From the NCBI RefSeq assembly GCF_019924635.1, contig NZ_CP065037.1, positions 2,418,001-2,482,000 of the forward strand: DNA of 64,000 nucleotides. The letters run 5' to 3'. Both the position numbers and the translations under genes were made by a program. This DNA comes from Leifsonia sp. ZF2019 (GTDB lineage: Bacteria; Actinomycetota; Actinomycetes; Actinomycetales; Microbacteriaceae). The first letter of the stretch is position 1; every line of letters begins with the position of its first letter. Below the pieces are notes generated by a model. That model saw only the letters and a program-made list of their open reading frames with translations. It was not told where the DNA came from and did no database searches. Shown here piece after piece: positions 25,164 to 34,359 of the stretch.

Positions 25164-25166
25164 TAG
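24567..25166 (+). CDS. IS5-family transposase, ORF B
   Basis: The useful part begins at NHKNLRQEPADHAIGRSRGG and carries the remaining catalytic residues: Asp in AVRGDKAYSS and Glu in GRNVIERGFCDTKQWR. With the Asp in ORF A this completes DDE. The nominal ATG at 24567 lies inside ORF A in a different frame and is unlikely to be used alone. Its TAG stop (25164-25166) is completed by the TA target duplication and the G after it, so the stop depends on the insertion site. Confidence 0.85.
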   Translation: MRPPSPVSRSPRAAAPPTPQGARSNHKNLRQEPADHAIGRSRGGLSTKIHQLVDGNGLPLVVLLTPGQSGDSPMFDALMGQLRVDRMGRARTRPDAVRGDKAYSSRAIRSHLRRRGIAAVIPEPDDQKRHRLNRGSAGGRPPRFDAINYRGRNVIERGFCDTKQWRGLATRYDNLAVTYRGAVVLRAITLWLKRLEDTP

Positions 25167-26218
25167 GCGTCGTGCGGAGGCAGTTCGCCGGCGGTCAGCG
25201 CGATCATGCGCGAGACGGAGCGGAGGTACTTCTTGCGGTAGCCGCCGCCGAGCATGTCGTCGTCGAACACCTCGTTCAGCGGCACACCGGTCTGCACGAT
25301 CGGGATCTCGGCGTCGTAGACGCGGTCGATGAAGGCGACGAGGCGCAGGGCGGCCATCTGGTCGTGGAGCACGTGGACGCCGTCGAGGCCGATGACGTCG
25401 ACGCCGTCGATGATCTTGATGTAGCGGGAGGGGTGCACGGTCGCCAGGTGGGCGATGAGGTCGTCGAACCCGTCGGAGGTCGTGGTCTCGCCGCGTTCGG
25501 CGAGCGCTCCCAGCACCCGCGCGTACTCGTCGGGCTGCACCGTGACGGCATTGCCGGTGGTGTCGCGGCGGCGGTAGTCGAGGCCGTCGATGCGGAGGGT
25601 CTCGAAGTTGGCGGAGAGGGACTGGATCTCGCGGAGGAAGTCGCTCGCGGCGAACCGGCCCTCGCCCAGCGCATTCGGCGGGGTGTTGCTGGTGGCGGCG
25701 ATGCGGGTACCGGAGGCGACGAGCTCGCCGAGCATCCGGGTCATCATCATGGTGTCGCCCGGGTCGTCGAGCTCGAACTCGTCGATGCAGATGAGCGTGG
25801 AGCCGCGGAGGAGGTCGACCGCTCCCGCATAGCCGAGCGCGCCGACCAGCGCGGTGTACTCGATGAACGTGCCGAAGTACTTCGGTCCCGGCGCCTCGTG
25901 CCAGAGGGAGGCGAGGAGGTGGGTCTTGCCGACGCCGAAGCCGCCGTCGAGGTAGACGCCCGGCTTCATCGCGGCGACCTTCTTGCGGCTGCGGCTGAAC
26001 AGGCCGGCCGGGCGCTGCGGCTCCCACGACTTCGCGAAGAGCTTGAGGGTGGCGACCGCCTCCGCCTGCGAGGGGTAGTCGTGGTCGGGGCGGTAGGTCT
26101 CGAAGGACGCGCGCTCGAACTGCGACGGCGGGACCAGGCTGGCGGCGATCTCGGCCCCGGTGATCTGGGGCGAGCGGTCGGCGAGGCGCGGGAGGGCGCC
26201 GAGCTGGTCGAGGGTCAT
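25163..26218 (-). CDS. zapE: Cell division protein ZapE / AFG1-like ATPase
   Basis: The 351-residue P-loop ATPase has Walker [17 protein letters not shown] near residue 97, Walker [15 protein letters not shown], and [15 protein letters not shown], the AFG1/ZapE signature. ZapE binds FtsZ in Gram-negatives; in actinobacteria the role is untested. The ATG at 26218 ([15 protein letters not shown]) is chosen because the text upstream of it is Arg/Gly-rich. Its stop TAG (25165-25163) shares the TA target site of the IS, which preserved the stop exactly. Confidence 0.92.
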   Translation of the reverse strand: MTLDQLGALPRLADRSPQITGAEIAASLVPPSQFERASFETYRPDHDYPSQAEAVATLKLFAKSWEPQRPAGLFSRSRKKVAAMKPGVYLDGGFGVGKTHLLASLWHEAPGPKYFGTFIEYTALVGALGYAGAVDLLRGSTLICIDEFELDDPGDTMMMTRMLGELVASGTRIAATSNTPPNALGEGRFAASDFLREIQSLSANFETLRIDGLDYRRRDTTGNAVTVQPDEYARVLGALAERGETTTSDGFDDLIAHLATVHPSRYIKIIDGVDVIGLDGVHVLHDQMAALRLVAFIDRVYDAEIPIVQTGVPLNEVFDDDMLGGGYRKKYLRSVSRMIALTAGELPPHDA

Positions 26219-26375
26219 GGCGGGAGGGCACCTTCGTGGTCGGGAGCGGGCGCGTGGATGTCGCTGTGTTTCGCTGTGCGGGCGGCCGCCTGTCGCAGGC
26301 GGTCCGCGGCCGCGTAGCCTGAGACGGCGTCCCCTGCTTTCGCAGAGCCCCAGCCTATCCCGGAGGAAGAACAGC

Positions 26376-27293
26376 ATGGCCATCGAGACCGACCCGTCCA
26401 CCGACTTCGCCGACTACGCCCACCCGGAGCGCCTCGTGAGCACGGCGTGGCTGGCGGAGCACCTGGGCGAACCGGGGCTCGTCGTGGTGGAGTCCGACGA
26501 GGACGTCCTCCTGTACGACACCGGGCACATCCCGGGCGCCGTCAAGATCGACTGGCACACGGACCTCAACGATCCGGTCGTGCGCGACTACGTGAGCGGG
26601 GAGCGGTTCGCCGAGCTGCTGGGCTCCAAGGGGATCGCGCGCGACTCGACCGTCGTGTTCTACGGCGACAAGAACAACTGGTGGGCGGCGTACGCGCTGT
26701 GGGTCTTCACCCTGTTCGGCCACGAGGACGTCCGCCTGCTCGACGGCGGCCGTGACAAGTGGATCGCCGAGGGCCGGGAGATCACGCGCGACGTCCCCGC
26801 GCCCACCCCGGTCGAGTACCCCGTGGTCGAGCGCGACGACACGCGCGTGCGCGCGTTCAAGGACGACGTGCTCGACCACCTCGGACGGGTGCGTGCGGGT
26901 CGAGGGGCCCTCATCGACGTGCGCTCCCCCGAGGAGTACAGCGGCGAGCGCACCGAGATCCCGGGGTACCCGACCGAGGGCGCCCTCCGTGCCGGACACA
27001 TCCCGTCGGCGGCCTCGGTGCCGTGGGCGCGGGCTGCCGCGCCGGACGCGACGTTCAAGCGCCGCGCCGACCTGGAGGCGATCTACCTGGGTGACGCCGG
27101 ACTGGAGCCGGGCGACGACGTGATCGCCTACTGCCGTATCGGCGAGCGCTCCAGCCACACGTGGTTCGTGCTGACGCACCTGCTCGGCTTCGAGAACGTG
27201 CGGAACTACGACGGCTCGTGGACGGAGTGGGGTTCCGCGGTGCGCGTGCCGATCGCGACGGGCTCCGAGCCCGGTGAGGTCCCGGCGAAGTAG
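26376..27293 (+). CDS. sseA: Thiosulfate/3-mercaptopyruvate sulfurtransferase
   Basis: The 305-residue protein has two rhodanese domains: an inactive N-terminal one ([28 protein letters not shown]) and an active C-terminal one ([13 protein letters not shown]) with the persulfide cysteine Cys253 in [13 protein letters not shown]. It moves sulfane sulfur to acceptors such as cyanide or cysteine-derived thiols. The CRIGERSS loop is the form common in actinobacterial SseA. A GGAGGAAG site precedes the ATG at 26376. It stands 9 bases before sufE and is likely cotranscribed with it. Confidence 0.93.
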   Translation: MAIETDPSTDFADYAHPERLVSTAWLAEHLGEPGLVVVESDEDVLLYDTGHIPGAVKIDWHTDLNDPVVRDYVSGERFAELLGSKGIARDSTVVFYGDKNNWWAAYALWVFTLFGHEDVRLLDGGRDKWIAEGREITRDVPAPTPVEYPVVERDDTRVRAFKDDVLDHLGRVRAGRGALIDVRSPEEYSGERTEIPGYPTEGALRAGHIPSAASVPWARAAAPDATFKRRADLEAIYLGDAGLEPGDDVIAYCRIGERSSHTWFVLTHLLGFENVRNYDGSWTEWGSAVRVPIATGSEPGEVPAK

Positions 27294-27302
27294 CCTGGAG
27301 AC

Positions 27303-27737
27303 ATGACCGACCTGACCGGCGTCCTGGCCGAGATCCGCGACGACTTCCTCGCACTGGAGCAGCCCGACCGACTGCAGCTGCTGCTGGAGTTCTCCGACGA
27401 GCTGCCCCCGCTCCCGGAGCGCTACGCGGATCACCCCGACCTGCTGGAGCGGGTGGAGGAGTGCCAGGCGCCGGTCTTCATCTTCGTGGAGGTCGACGAG
27501 GCGAACGTGGTGCACCTGTTCGCCACGGCGCCGCCCGAGGCTCCGACGACGCGCGGATTCGCGTCCATCCTGGTCCAGGGCCTCGCCCGGCTGACCGCCG
27601 ACGAAGTGCTCGCGGTTCCGGACGACTTTCCGCAGACCCTGGGTCTGACCCAGGCGGTGTCCCCGCTCCGCATCCGCGGCATGTCGGCGCTCCTGGGGCG
27701 CGCGAAGCGCCAGGTGCGGCAGAAGCTCGCGGCCTGA
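27303..27737 (+). CDS. sufE: SufE-type sulfur acceptor protein
   Basis: SufE takes persulfide sulfur from a SufS cysteine desulfurase for Fe-S cluster assembly. The 144-residue protein has the conserved acceptor Cys54 in VEECQAPVFIF and the FSDELPPLPERY segment, and ends LGRAKRQVRQKLA. Pairing with sseA is the common actinobacterial arrangement. No suf operon is in the window. Confidence 0.92.
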   Translation: MTDLTGVLAEIRDDFLALEQPDRLQLLLEFSDELPPLPERYADHPDLLERVEECQAPVFIFVEVDEANVVHLFATAPPEAPTTRGFASILVQGLARLTADEVLAVPDDFPQTLGLTQAVSPLRIRGMSALLGRAKRQVRQKLAA

Positions 27738-27773
27738 GGCGAGGCGGGTCGGGCGGTCCGATCGCGCGGAGGG

Positions 27774-28973
27774 TCACTCCCCGGGCGCGTGGACGGTGCC
27801 GTCGAGCCACTCCGTGATCGACGTGCTCCACTTCGTCTCGTCGTAGTTCCACAGTTTGGTGTGGAGGGCGACCGTGAACGGCACGAATGTGACGATGTCG
27901 CTCCGCGCCTCCGCCAGCGCACGGGACGACGTCGAGGGCACGAAGCCGTCGTCGTCGCTGTGCAGGATGAGGGTCGGCAGCGTGAGGTCGGCAGCGCGCG
28001 CGACGAAGTCCATGCTCGCCAGGTCGATCGGGGCGTCCTGTCCGGTGATCGGACCGCTCCACGTGGACTCGATGAGCCGGATGGCGCCCCGCGAGATCGG
28101 CTCGGGCAGGCGGAGCAGATGCGCCTGATACTCGAGGGTGTCGACCCAGTCGACGACCGGCGACTCCAGGATGATGCCCGCGACCCGTCCCAGGTTCTCG
28201 GAGCGGGTGACCGTCTGCAGCACGACGGCTCCGCCCATCGACCAGCCCATGAGCACGATCGACTTCGCCCCTTCGGCGATGGCGTAGCGGATGGCCGCGT
28301 CGATGTCGTGCCATTCCGTCCCGCCGAGACCGTACCGCCGGTCGGCGCTGTCTGGGGCGTCGCCGTCGTTGCGGTATGAGGCCAGGAGGCAGGTGTAGCC
28401 GGCCTCATGGAAGGTGCGGACCGCCCGGAGGCCCTCCTGGCGGGTGGCGCCCCAGCCGTGCACCTGGATCACCCAGCGGCCCTCGTCGGCCCGGGAGGGG
28501 TCGGCCGGGAACACCCACGCGGGCGCCTGCCCGAGCTCCGCCGGGATCTCGACACTGCGCACCGGGAATCCGGGCTCCTCCGGCTGCAGGTAGTAATAGC
28601 CGCTGATTCGCGCGCGGCCCGGCCGCAGGTCGCCGTACTCGATGCGCTCGAGCTCGCGGGTGACCGTCGACTCGTCCATCGCGAGCAGGCCGCCCACCTT
28701 GGCGTGCCCGGAGTCGCCGTCGAAGAAGACGCCGAACCGGCCCGGCATCCGGCTGTCCGGCGTGGAGGCGAGGGTGATGGTGCCGCGGGCGGTGTCGACG
28801 GCGCGCACGCTCTGGTTCTGCGGGCGGCGGCGCACCGGCGTGATCACCGTGCGGGCGACCCGGCTGATCGCGTAAGCGGCGCCCGCGGCGGTGGCGAGCG
28901 CCAGCCCGCCGGCCGCGATCGCCGTCACGGCGAGCGCCTTGGTGAATCCACCCGTCCTGTTCCCACTCGCCAT
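27774..28973 (-). CDS. Membrane-anchored alpha/beta hydrolase
   Basis: The 399-residue protein starts MASGNRTGGF, has one N-terminal membrane helix (about residues 12-40) and an alpha/beta hydrolase domain in the second half: oxyanion segment VIQVHGWGATRQEG, nucleophile Ser in LMGWSMGGAVVLQ, Asp in LILHSDDDGFVP and a C-terminal His in VALHTKLWNY. The substrate is not known; similar proteins are annotated as serine peptidase- or bromoperoxidase-like hydrolases. TACGCT (28985-28980) lies at -12 to -7 from the ATG, so the mRNA is probably leaderless. It converges with sufE. Confidence 0.86.
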   Translation of the reverse strand: MASGNRTGGFTKALAVTAIAAGGLALATAAGAAYAISRVARTVITPVRRRPQNQSVRAVDTARGTITLASTPDSRMPGRFGVFFDGDSGHAKVGGLLAMDESTVTRELERIEYGDLRPGRARISGYYYLQPEEPGFPVRSVEIPAELGQAPAWVFPADPSRADEGRWVIQVHGWGATRQEGLRAVRTFHEAGYTCLLASYRNDGDAPDSADRRYGLGGTEWHDIDAAIRYAIAEGAKSIVLMGWSMGGAVVLQTVTRSENLGRVAGIILESPVVDWVDTLEYQAHLLRLPEPISRGAIRLIESTWSGPITGQDAPIDLASMDFVARAADLTLPTLILHSDDDGFVPSTSSRALAEARSDIVTFVPFTVALHTKLWNYDETKWSTSITEWLDGTVHAPGE

Positions 28974-28979
28974 GCGGTC

Positions 28980-28985
28980 AGCGTA
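28980..28985 (-). promoter_or_regulatory. -10 box of a probably leaderless hydrolase mRNA
   Basis: TACGCT at -12 to -7 from the ATG at 28973, no ribosome site between. Confidence 0.5.
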
Positions 28986-29073
28986 CCGGCGCGGCCCGCC
29001 GCCCACCCTCAGGAGTTCTTCAGGCGGCGTGCCTTACCGTCGGCGACCCGCAAAGGCTTCTAGTGTTCAAGAC

Positions 29074-29670
29074 GTGTCGACTCCTCCCGCCACCCCGCAC
29101 GTGCCGGCCGCGTTCGCCGCGGCCCTCGCGTCCGTCCGTGCCGCCCCGTCCCGCGAGGAGCTCACGGTCACCGAGATCCCCGCGCCCGCCCAGCTCGCCC
29201 CGTACGCGGTGGCCCTGGCCGCAGACGTGCGACCCGCTCGGCACGGCGACGACTCCGAGCTCGGCACGGGCCGGTTCATCCTGCTCTACGACCCGGACGA
29301 GCCGGAGGCCTGGGGCGGCCCGTTCCGCATCGTCTGCTTCGCGCAGGCGCCGCTGGAGACCGACATCGGCCTCGACCCCTTCCTCGCGGATGTGACGTGG
29401 TCGTGGCTGGTCGACGCCCTCGACGCCCGCCACGCCCGGTACACCGCCGCGAGCGGCACCGCGACCAAGATCATCAGCACCGGGTTCGGTGAGCTGGCGG
29501 CGCAGGGCGATGGCTCGCAGATCGAGCTGCGCGCGTCGTGGAGCCCGCAGGAGACCGACATCACCGCGCACGTCGAGGGCTGGGGCGAGCTGCTCTGCAT
29601 GCTCGCCGGGCTTCCGCCGACGAGCGAAGGTGTCAGCGTCCTCGCCACGAGACGGGGTCCGCGTGCCTGA
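29074..29670 (+). CDS. DUF3000 family protein
   Basis: The 198-residue protein matches the actinobacterial DUF3000 family (VPAAFAAALASVRAA, RFILLYDPDEPEAWGGPFRIVCF, TWSWLVDAL, WGELLCMLAGLPPTSEGV). Function unknown. The GTG at 29074 is 7 bases after TAGTGT (29061-29066), close to a leaderless layout. Its end overlaps the start of the RNase D-like gene by 8 bases, its constant partner in this phylum, so a shared role in RNA metabolism is possible. Confidence 0.87.
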   Translation: MSTPPATPHVPAAFAAALASVRAAPSREELTVTEIPAPAQLAPYAVALAADVRPARHGDDSELGTGRFILLYDPDEPEAWGGPFRIVCFAQAPLETDIGLDPFLADVTWSWLVDALDARHARYTAASGTATKIISTGFGELAAQGDGSQIELRASWSPQETDITAHVEGWGELLCMLAGLPPTSEGVSVLATRRGPRA

Positions 29671-30859
29671 CCACTCCGTGATCGACTCGCGTGAGGGGTA
29701 TCTCGCTGCGGTCGACGCCATCGTCGGCGGCTCCGGACCGATCGCCGTGGACGCCGAGCGGGCCAGCGGCTTCCGATACTCTCAGCGCGCGTACCTCATC
29801 CAGATCTTCCGCCGCGGCGCAGGGACCTTCCTCTTCGATCCGCCCGCGATCGGCCGCTTCGACGAGCTGAACACCGCGATCGCGGACGAGGAGTGGGTAC
29901 TGCACGCGGCCACCCAGGACCTCACCTGCCTGCGCGAGGTCGGCCTCGACCCGTCGCGCATCTTCGACACGGAGCTCGCCGCCCGCCTGCTCGGGATGCC
30001 GCGTGTCGGCCTGGGGACGGTCGTGGAGGAGCTTCTGGGCGTCCACCTGGCGAAGGAGCACAGCGCCGCCGACTGGTCGACGCGCCCGCTGCCCGAGCCG
30101 TGGCTGGTCTACGCGGCGCTCGACGTCGAGTTGCTCCCCGATCTGCGCGACGCCATCGCCGGCCTGCTCGACGAGGCCGGCAAGACGGACATCGCGCAGC
30201 AGGAGTTCGCCGACGAGCTGACCCGGGAGCTGACCGTGGTGCGCAGCGAGCCCTGGCGGCGCCTGTCGGGCATCCACTCCATCCGCGGGATCCGCAATCT
30301 CGCCGTCGCGCGCGAGCTGTGGCTCAGCCGGGACGCCCTGGCGCGCGAGATCGACACCGCGCCGGGCCGCCTCGTGCCCGACGCCGCCCTCACGGCCGCG
30401 GCGAAGGCCCTTCCGGACAGCAAGCGCGCCCTCGCCGCGATGCGCGAGTTCACCGGCCGGGCGAGCCGGACGGAGCTCGACCGCTGGTGGGAGGCCGTGG
30501 AGGCCGGCCGCACCACCAACGACCTGCCGGTGCTCCGGGGCAACGGTGACGCCCTCCCGCCGCCGCGCGCCTGGTCCGATCGCAACCCGGAGGCCGACGG
30601 ACGCCTGAAGGCCGCGCGCGCCGCGCTCACCGCGTTGTCGGAGGAGCGCAGCATCCCGCTCGAGAATCTCCTCACCCCGGAGACACTGCGCCGCATCGCG
30701 TGGACGCCGCCCGAGGAGGTCACCGACGCCTCGATCGCCGACGCGCTCGCCGCACATGGCGCCCGCCCCTGGCAGATTGAGGCAACCTCACAGATCATCG
30801 CCCGCGCGTTTGTGGAAAGCATGCAAATGCCCGCCGAGTCGTCCGAGACGGATTCGTAG
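29663..30859 (+). CDS. rnd: Ribonuclease D-type 3'-5' exonuclease with HRDC domain
   Basis: The 398-residue protein has a DEDDy exonuclease core: Asp/Glu in AVDAERASGFRYSQRAYLIQI, the second Asp in ATQDLTCLREVGLD, and Tyr/Asp in LVYAALDVELLPDL. An HRDC helical domain follows (ARELWLSRDALAREIDTAPG, residues about 215-290). RNase D trims tRNA and other RNA 3' ends. The GTG at 29663 overlaps the DUF3000 stop; the two are coupled. Confidence 0.9.
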   Translation: MPDHSVIDSREGYLAAVDAIVGGSGPIAVDAERASGFRYSQRAYLIQIFRRGAGTFLFDPPAIGRFDELNTAIADEEWVLHAATQDLTCLREVGLDPSRIFDTELAARLLGMPRVGLGTVVEELLGVHLAKEHSAADWSTRPLPEPWLVYAALDVELLPDLRDAIAGLLDEAGKTDIAQQEFADELTRELTVVRSEPWRRLSGIHSIRGIRNLAVARELWLSRDALAREIDTAPGRLVPDAALTAAAKALPDSKRALAAMREFTGRASRTELDRWWEAVEAGRTTNDLPVLRGNGDALPPPRAWSDRNPEADGRLKAARAALTALSEERSIPLENLLTPETLRRIAWTPPEEVTDASIADALAAHGARPWQIEATSQIIARAFVESMQMPAESSETDS

Positions 30860-30931
30860 AAAGAATCAAACGATTCCCGTGGCCCGCGACGGCCTCCCTA
30901 GGATCGACACGGACCTGATTTGGGAGGCACT

Positions 30932-32158
30932 GTGGCCGAAAGAACCGATGTCGTGTTCGTCGACGGAGTCCGGACTCCGTTCGGACGGGCCGGCGAAAAA
31001 GGGCAGTACTGGAACACCCGGGCGGACGACCTGGTCGTGAAGGCGATCATCGGGCTGCTCGAGCGCAATCCGAACGTGCCCAAGGACCGCATCGACGACG
31101 TGGCCATCGCGGCGACGACGCAGCAGGGCGACCAGGGTCTGACCCTGGGCCGCACGGCGGCGCTCCTCGCCGGCCTGCCGAAGTCGGTCCCCGGGTTCGC
31201 GATCGACCGGATGTGCGCCGGCGCGATGACGAGCGTCACCACCCTCGGCTCCGGCATCGCCTTCGGCGCCTACGATCTCGCGATCGCGGGCGGTGTCGAG
31301 CACATGGGCCGGCACCCGATGGGGTTCGGGGCGGACCCCAACCCGCGCTTCCTCTCGGAGCGCCTGGTGGGCGAAGACGCCCTGAACATGGGCATGACCG
31401 CCGAGCGCATCCACGACCGCTTCCCCGCGCTGACCAAGGAGCGCTCGGACCGGTTCGCGATGCGCAGCCAGCAGAAGACGGCCGCCGCCTACGAGAACGG
31501 CAAGCTGCAGCCCGACCTGGTGCCCGTCGCGATCCGCTCCGAGGCGGGCTGGGGCCTGGCCACCCGCGACGAGGGGATGCGCCCCGAGACCAACATGGAG
31601 TCCCTGGCGACCCTGCGCACCCCGTTCCGCCCGCACGGCCGCGTGAGCGCCGGCAACTCGTCCCCGCTGACCGACGGCGCGACCGCGAGCCTGCTCGCGT
31701 CCAGCGACGCCGTCACGGAGTTCGGCCTCACCCCGAAGATGCGCATGGTCAGCTTCGGCTTCGCCGGCGTCGAACCGGAGATCATGGGCATCGGCCCGGT
31801 CCCCTCGACCGAGAAGGCGCTCCGCAAGGCGGGCCTGTCGATCGATGACATCGGCCTGTTCGAGCTCAACGAGGCGTTCGCCATCCAGGTGCTCTCGTTC
31901 CTCGACCACTTCGGCATCGACGACGACGACCCCCGCGTCAACAAGTGGGGCGGCGCCATCGCCATCGGCCACCCGCTCGCCGCCAGCGGCGTGCGCCTGA
32001 TGATCCAGCTCGCCCGTCAGTTCGAGGAGCACCCGGAGGTCCGCTACGGCGTGACCGCGATGTGCGTCGGCCTGGGCCAGGGCGGCACCGTCATCTGGGA
32101 GAACCCCCACTTCACTGGAAAAGCACGGCACGACAAGCGCGCTGCACGGAAGGCCTGA
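30932..32158 (+). CDS. fadA: Acetyl-CoA acyltransferase (thiolase) of fatty acid beta-oxidation
   Basis: The 408-residue thiolase cleaves 3-ketoacyl-CoA. Catalytic residues are visible: acyl-accepting Cys in DRMCAGAMTSV, His in NKWGGAIAIGHPLAASG and the second Cys in AMCVGLGQGG; FELNEAFAIQ is also conserved. The GTG at 30932 is chosen because GGGAGG lies 4 bases upstream. A TAGGAT (30899-30904) is a likely -10. First gene of a two-gene operon with fadB. Confidence 0.95.
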   Translation: MAERTDVVFVDGVRTPFGRAGEKGQYWNTRADDLVVKAIIGLLERNPNVPKDRIDDVAIAATTQQGDQGLTLGRTAALLAGLPKSVPGFAIDRMCAGAMTSVTTLGSGIAFGAYDLAIAGGVEHMGRHPMGFGADPNPRFLSERLVGEDALNMGMTAERIHDRFPALTKERSDRFAMRSQQKTAAAYENGKLQPDLVPVAIRSEAGWGLATRDEGMRPETNMESLATLRTPFRPHGRVSAGNSSPLTDGATASLLASSDAVTEFGLTPKMRMVSFGFAGVEPEIMGIGPVPSTEKALRKAGLSIDDIGLFELNEAFAIQVLSFLDHFGIDDDDPRVNKWGGAIAIGHPLAASGVRLMIQLARQFEEHPEVRYGVTAMCVGLGQGGTVIWENPHFTGKARHDKRAARKA

Positions 32159-32164
32159 GACCGA

Positions 32165-34303
32165 GTGACCGACTACACCACGATCGACTTCTCCCCCCTC
32201 GTCGCCCTCACCTCCGACGAGGTCGTCACCCACTCCTTCGTGAAGGACATCCCGCTGCCGAGCGGCAAGACCCTCGCGCTGGTGACCCTCGACAACGGGC
32301 GCGACCACACGCGCCCCAACACGATGGGCCCGGCCACCCTCCTCGAGCTCGGGAAGACCTTCGACGAGCTCACCGAGCGGGCCGGCCGCGGCGAGATCGA
32401 CGCCGTCGCCGTCACCGGCAAGCCGTTCATCCTCGCGGCGGGGGCCGACCTCAGCCGCGTGAGCGACATCCCGAGCGTGGAGGTCGCCAAGCTGCTCCCC
32501 CAGCTGGGCCACTTCGTGCTCGGCAAGCAGGCGACCTTCGGCGTGCCCTCGTTCGTCTTCACGAACGGCCTCGCGCTGGGCGGCGGTGTGGAGATCGGCC
32601 TCAACGCCGACTACCGCACCATCGACCGCAACGCGGCCGCGTTCGCACTGCCGGAGGTGTTCCTCGGCCTGATCCCCGGCTGGGGAGGCGCGACGATTCT
32701 GCCGAACCTCATCGGCATCGAGAACGCCCTCAAGGTCGTCATCGAGAACCCGCTCAAGCAGAATCGGATGCTGAAGCCGCAGGAGGTCTTCGACCTCGGC
32801 ATCGCGGACGCCATCTTCGACTCGGCGAACTTCCTCGAGGAGTCCCTGCTCTGGGCCGACAAGGTGCTCACCGGGCAGGTCGAGGTCAAGCGGCCCAACG
32901 TCCCCGGCAAGGTCGAGCGCATGGTCAAGTGGGACGCCGCCATCGGCATCGCCCGCAAGATGCTGGAGAGCCGCATCGGCACGGTCCCGAAGTCGCCGTA
33001 CAAGGCGCTGGAGCTGCTCAAGGCCGCCAAGTCGAACGACCGCGCCGCCGGCTTCGAACTCGAGGACGAGGCACTGGCGGAGCTGATCTCGGGCGACCAG
33101 TTCCAGGCGAGCATCTACGCTTTCAACCTGGTGCAGAAGCGCGCGAAGCGTCCGGCCGGCGCCCCCGACAAGAAGCTGGCGAAGAAGGTCACGAAGATCG
33201 GCGTGATCGGCGCGGGCTACATGGCCAGCCAGTTCGCGCTCCTGTTCGTGCGCCGGCTGCGCGTGCCCGTCGTGATAACTGACCTCGACCAGGCGCACGT
33301 CGACAAGGGTGTGGCATACATCCACGACGAGATCGGGAAGCTGCAGGAGAAGGGCCGGATCCCCCCCGACGAGGCGAACCGTCTGCGCGCCCTGGTCACC
33401 GGCACGACCGACAAGGCCGACTTCGCGGACTGCGACTGGGTCATCGAGGCCGTTTTCGAGGAGCTCACGGTCAAGCAGAACGTCTTCGAGGAGGTCGAGC
33501 AGTACCTCTCCGACGAGGCGGTCATCGCGACCAACACGTCCTCGCTGTCCGTCGAGCAGATCGGCGCCAAGCTGAAGCACCCGGAGCGCCTGGTCGGCTT
33601 CCACTTCTTCACCCCGGTCGCGGTCATGCCCCTGATCGAGGTCGTCAAGACACCGCACACGGACGAGGCGACGCTCTCGACGGCGATGGTCACGGCCGCG
33701 GCGCTGAAGAAGAACGCGGTGATCACCGCGGACACCCCCGGCTTCGTGGTCAACCGCGTGCTGGCGAAGGTGCTCGGCGAGGCGATGCACGCCGTCGACG
33801 ACGGCACCTCCTTCGAGACCGTCGACGAGGCGTTCGCCCCGCTCGGCCTGCCGATGCCGCCGTCGCGTCTGCTCGACCTGGTCGGTCTGAAGGTGGGCGC
33901 ACACGTGCTGGACACGCACCACGCCGCGTTCCCGGACCGGTTCTACCGCAGCGAGAACCTCCACAAGCTCGCCGAGTACGGGACGCTGCTGGAGAAGGAC
34001 GGCAAGGGCAAGGTCAAGGGCGTCGACAAGGGCGCGGCGAAGATCATCGCCGGCGGCACGAACCCGTGGACGAAGGAGGAGATCCTCCGTCGTCTGGAGG
34101 ACGGCCTCGCCGACGAGATCCACCGCATGCTGATCGACGACCACGTGGTCGAGGCGCCGGAGGACATCGACCTCTGCATGATCCTCGGCGCGGGCTTCCC
34201 GTTCCAGATGGGCGGCATTACGCCGTACCTCGACCGCGTCGGAGCGTCGGAGCGTGTCTTCGGAGACACGTTCCAGCACCCGCCGGTGAAGGGCGTCGCG
34301 TAA
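32165..34303 (+). CDS. fadB: Beta-oxidation multienzyme: enoyl-CoA hydratase / 3-hydroxyacyl-CoA dehydrogenase
   Basis: The 712-residue protein has an N-terminal crotonase domain (AAGADLSRVSDIPS, GLALGGGVEIGLNADYR, EVFLGLIPGWGG), then an NAD-binding 3-hydroxyacyl-CoA dehydrogenase domain (KIGVIGAGYMASQFALLF, near residue 343; ATNTSSLSVEQIG; GFHFFTPVAVMPLIEVV) and the C-terminal dehydrogenase repeats. It does the hydration and oxidation steps before the thiolase 6 bases upstream. Start GTG at 32165. Confidence 0.95.
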   Translation: MTDYTTIDFSPLVALTSDEVVTHSFVKDIPLPSGKTLALVTLDNGRDHTRPNTMGPATLLELGKTFDELTERAGRGEIDAVAVTGKPFILAAGADLSRVSDIPSVEVAKLLPQLGHFVLGKQATFGVPSFVFTNGLALGGGVEIGLNADYRTIDRNAAAFALPEVFLGLIPGWGGATILPNLIGIENALKVVIENPLKQNRMLKPQEVFDLGIADAIFDSANFLEESLLWADKVLTGQVEVKRPNVPGKVERMVKWDAAIGIARKMLESRIGTVPKSPYKALELLKAAKSNDRAAGFELEDEALAELISGDQFQASIYAFNLVQKRAKRPAGAPDKKLAKKVTKIGVIGAGYMASQFALLFVRRLRVPVVITDLDQAHVDKGVAYIHDEIGKLQEKGRIPPDEANRLRALVTGTTDKADFADCDWVIEAVFEELTVKQNVFEEVEQYLSDEAVIATNTSSLSVEQIGAKLKHPERLVGFHFFTPVAVMPLIEVVKTPHTDEATLSTAMVTAAALKKNAVITADTPGFVVNRVLAKVLGEAMHAVDDGTSFETVDEAFAPLGLPMPPSRLLDLVGLKVGAHVLDTHHAAFPDRFYRSENLHKLAEYGTLLEKDGKGKVKGVDKGAAKIIAGGTNPWTKEEILRRLEDGLADEIHRMLIDDHVVEAPEDIDLCMILGAGFPFQMGGITPYLDRVGASERVFGDTFQHPPVKGVA

Positions 34304-34322
34304 CCGGACACGCTTCCCGCAC

Positions 34323-34359
34323 GACGGACGCCCCGCTCACGACGAGCGGGGCGTCCGTC
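34323..34359. terminator. Hairpin between fadB and the TetR gene
   Basis: Perfect 16-base arms GACGGACGCCCCGCTC / GAGCGGGGCGTCCGTC with loop ACGAC. It overlaps the tetR stop (34360-34358). No T-run; bidirectional terminator of two convergent genes. Confidence 0.75.

Noticed and set aside
30866..34279. 1137-codon minus-strand frame opposite fadA and fadB
   Set aside because: Shadow composition and no recognisable domain, while fadA and fadB are clear.
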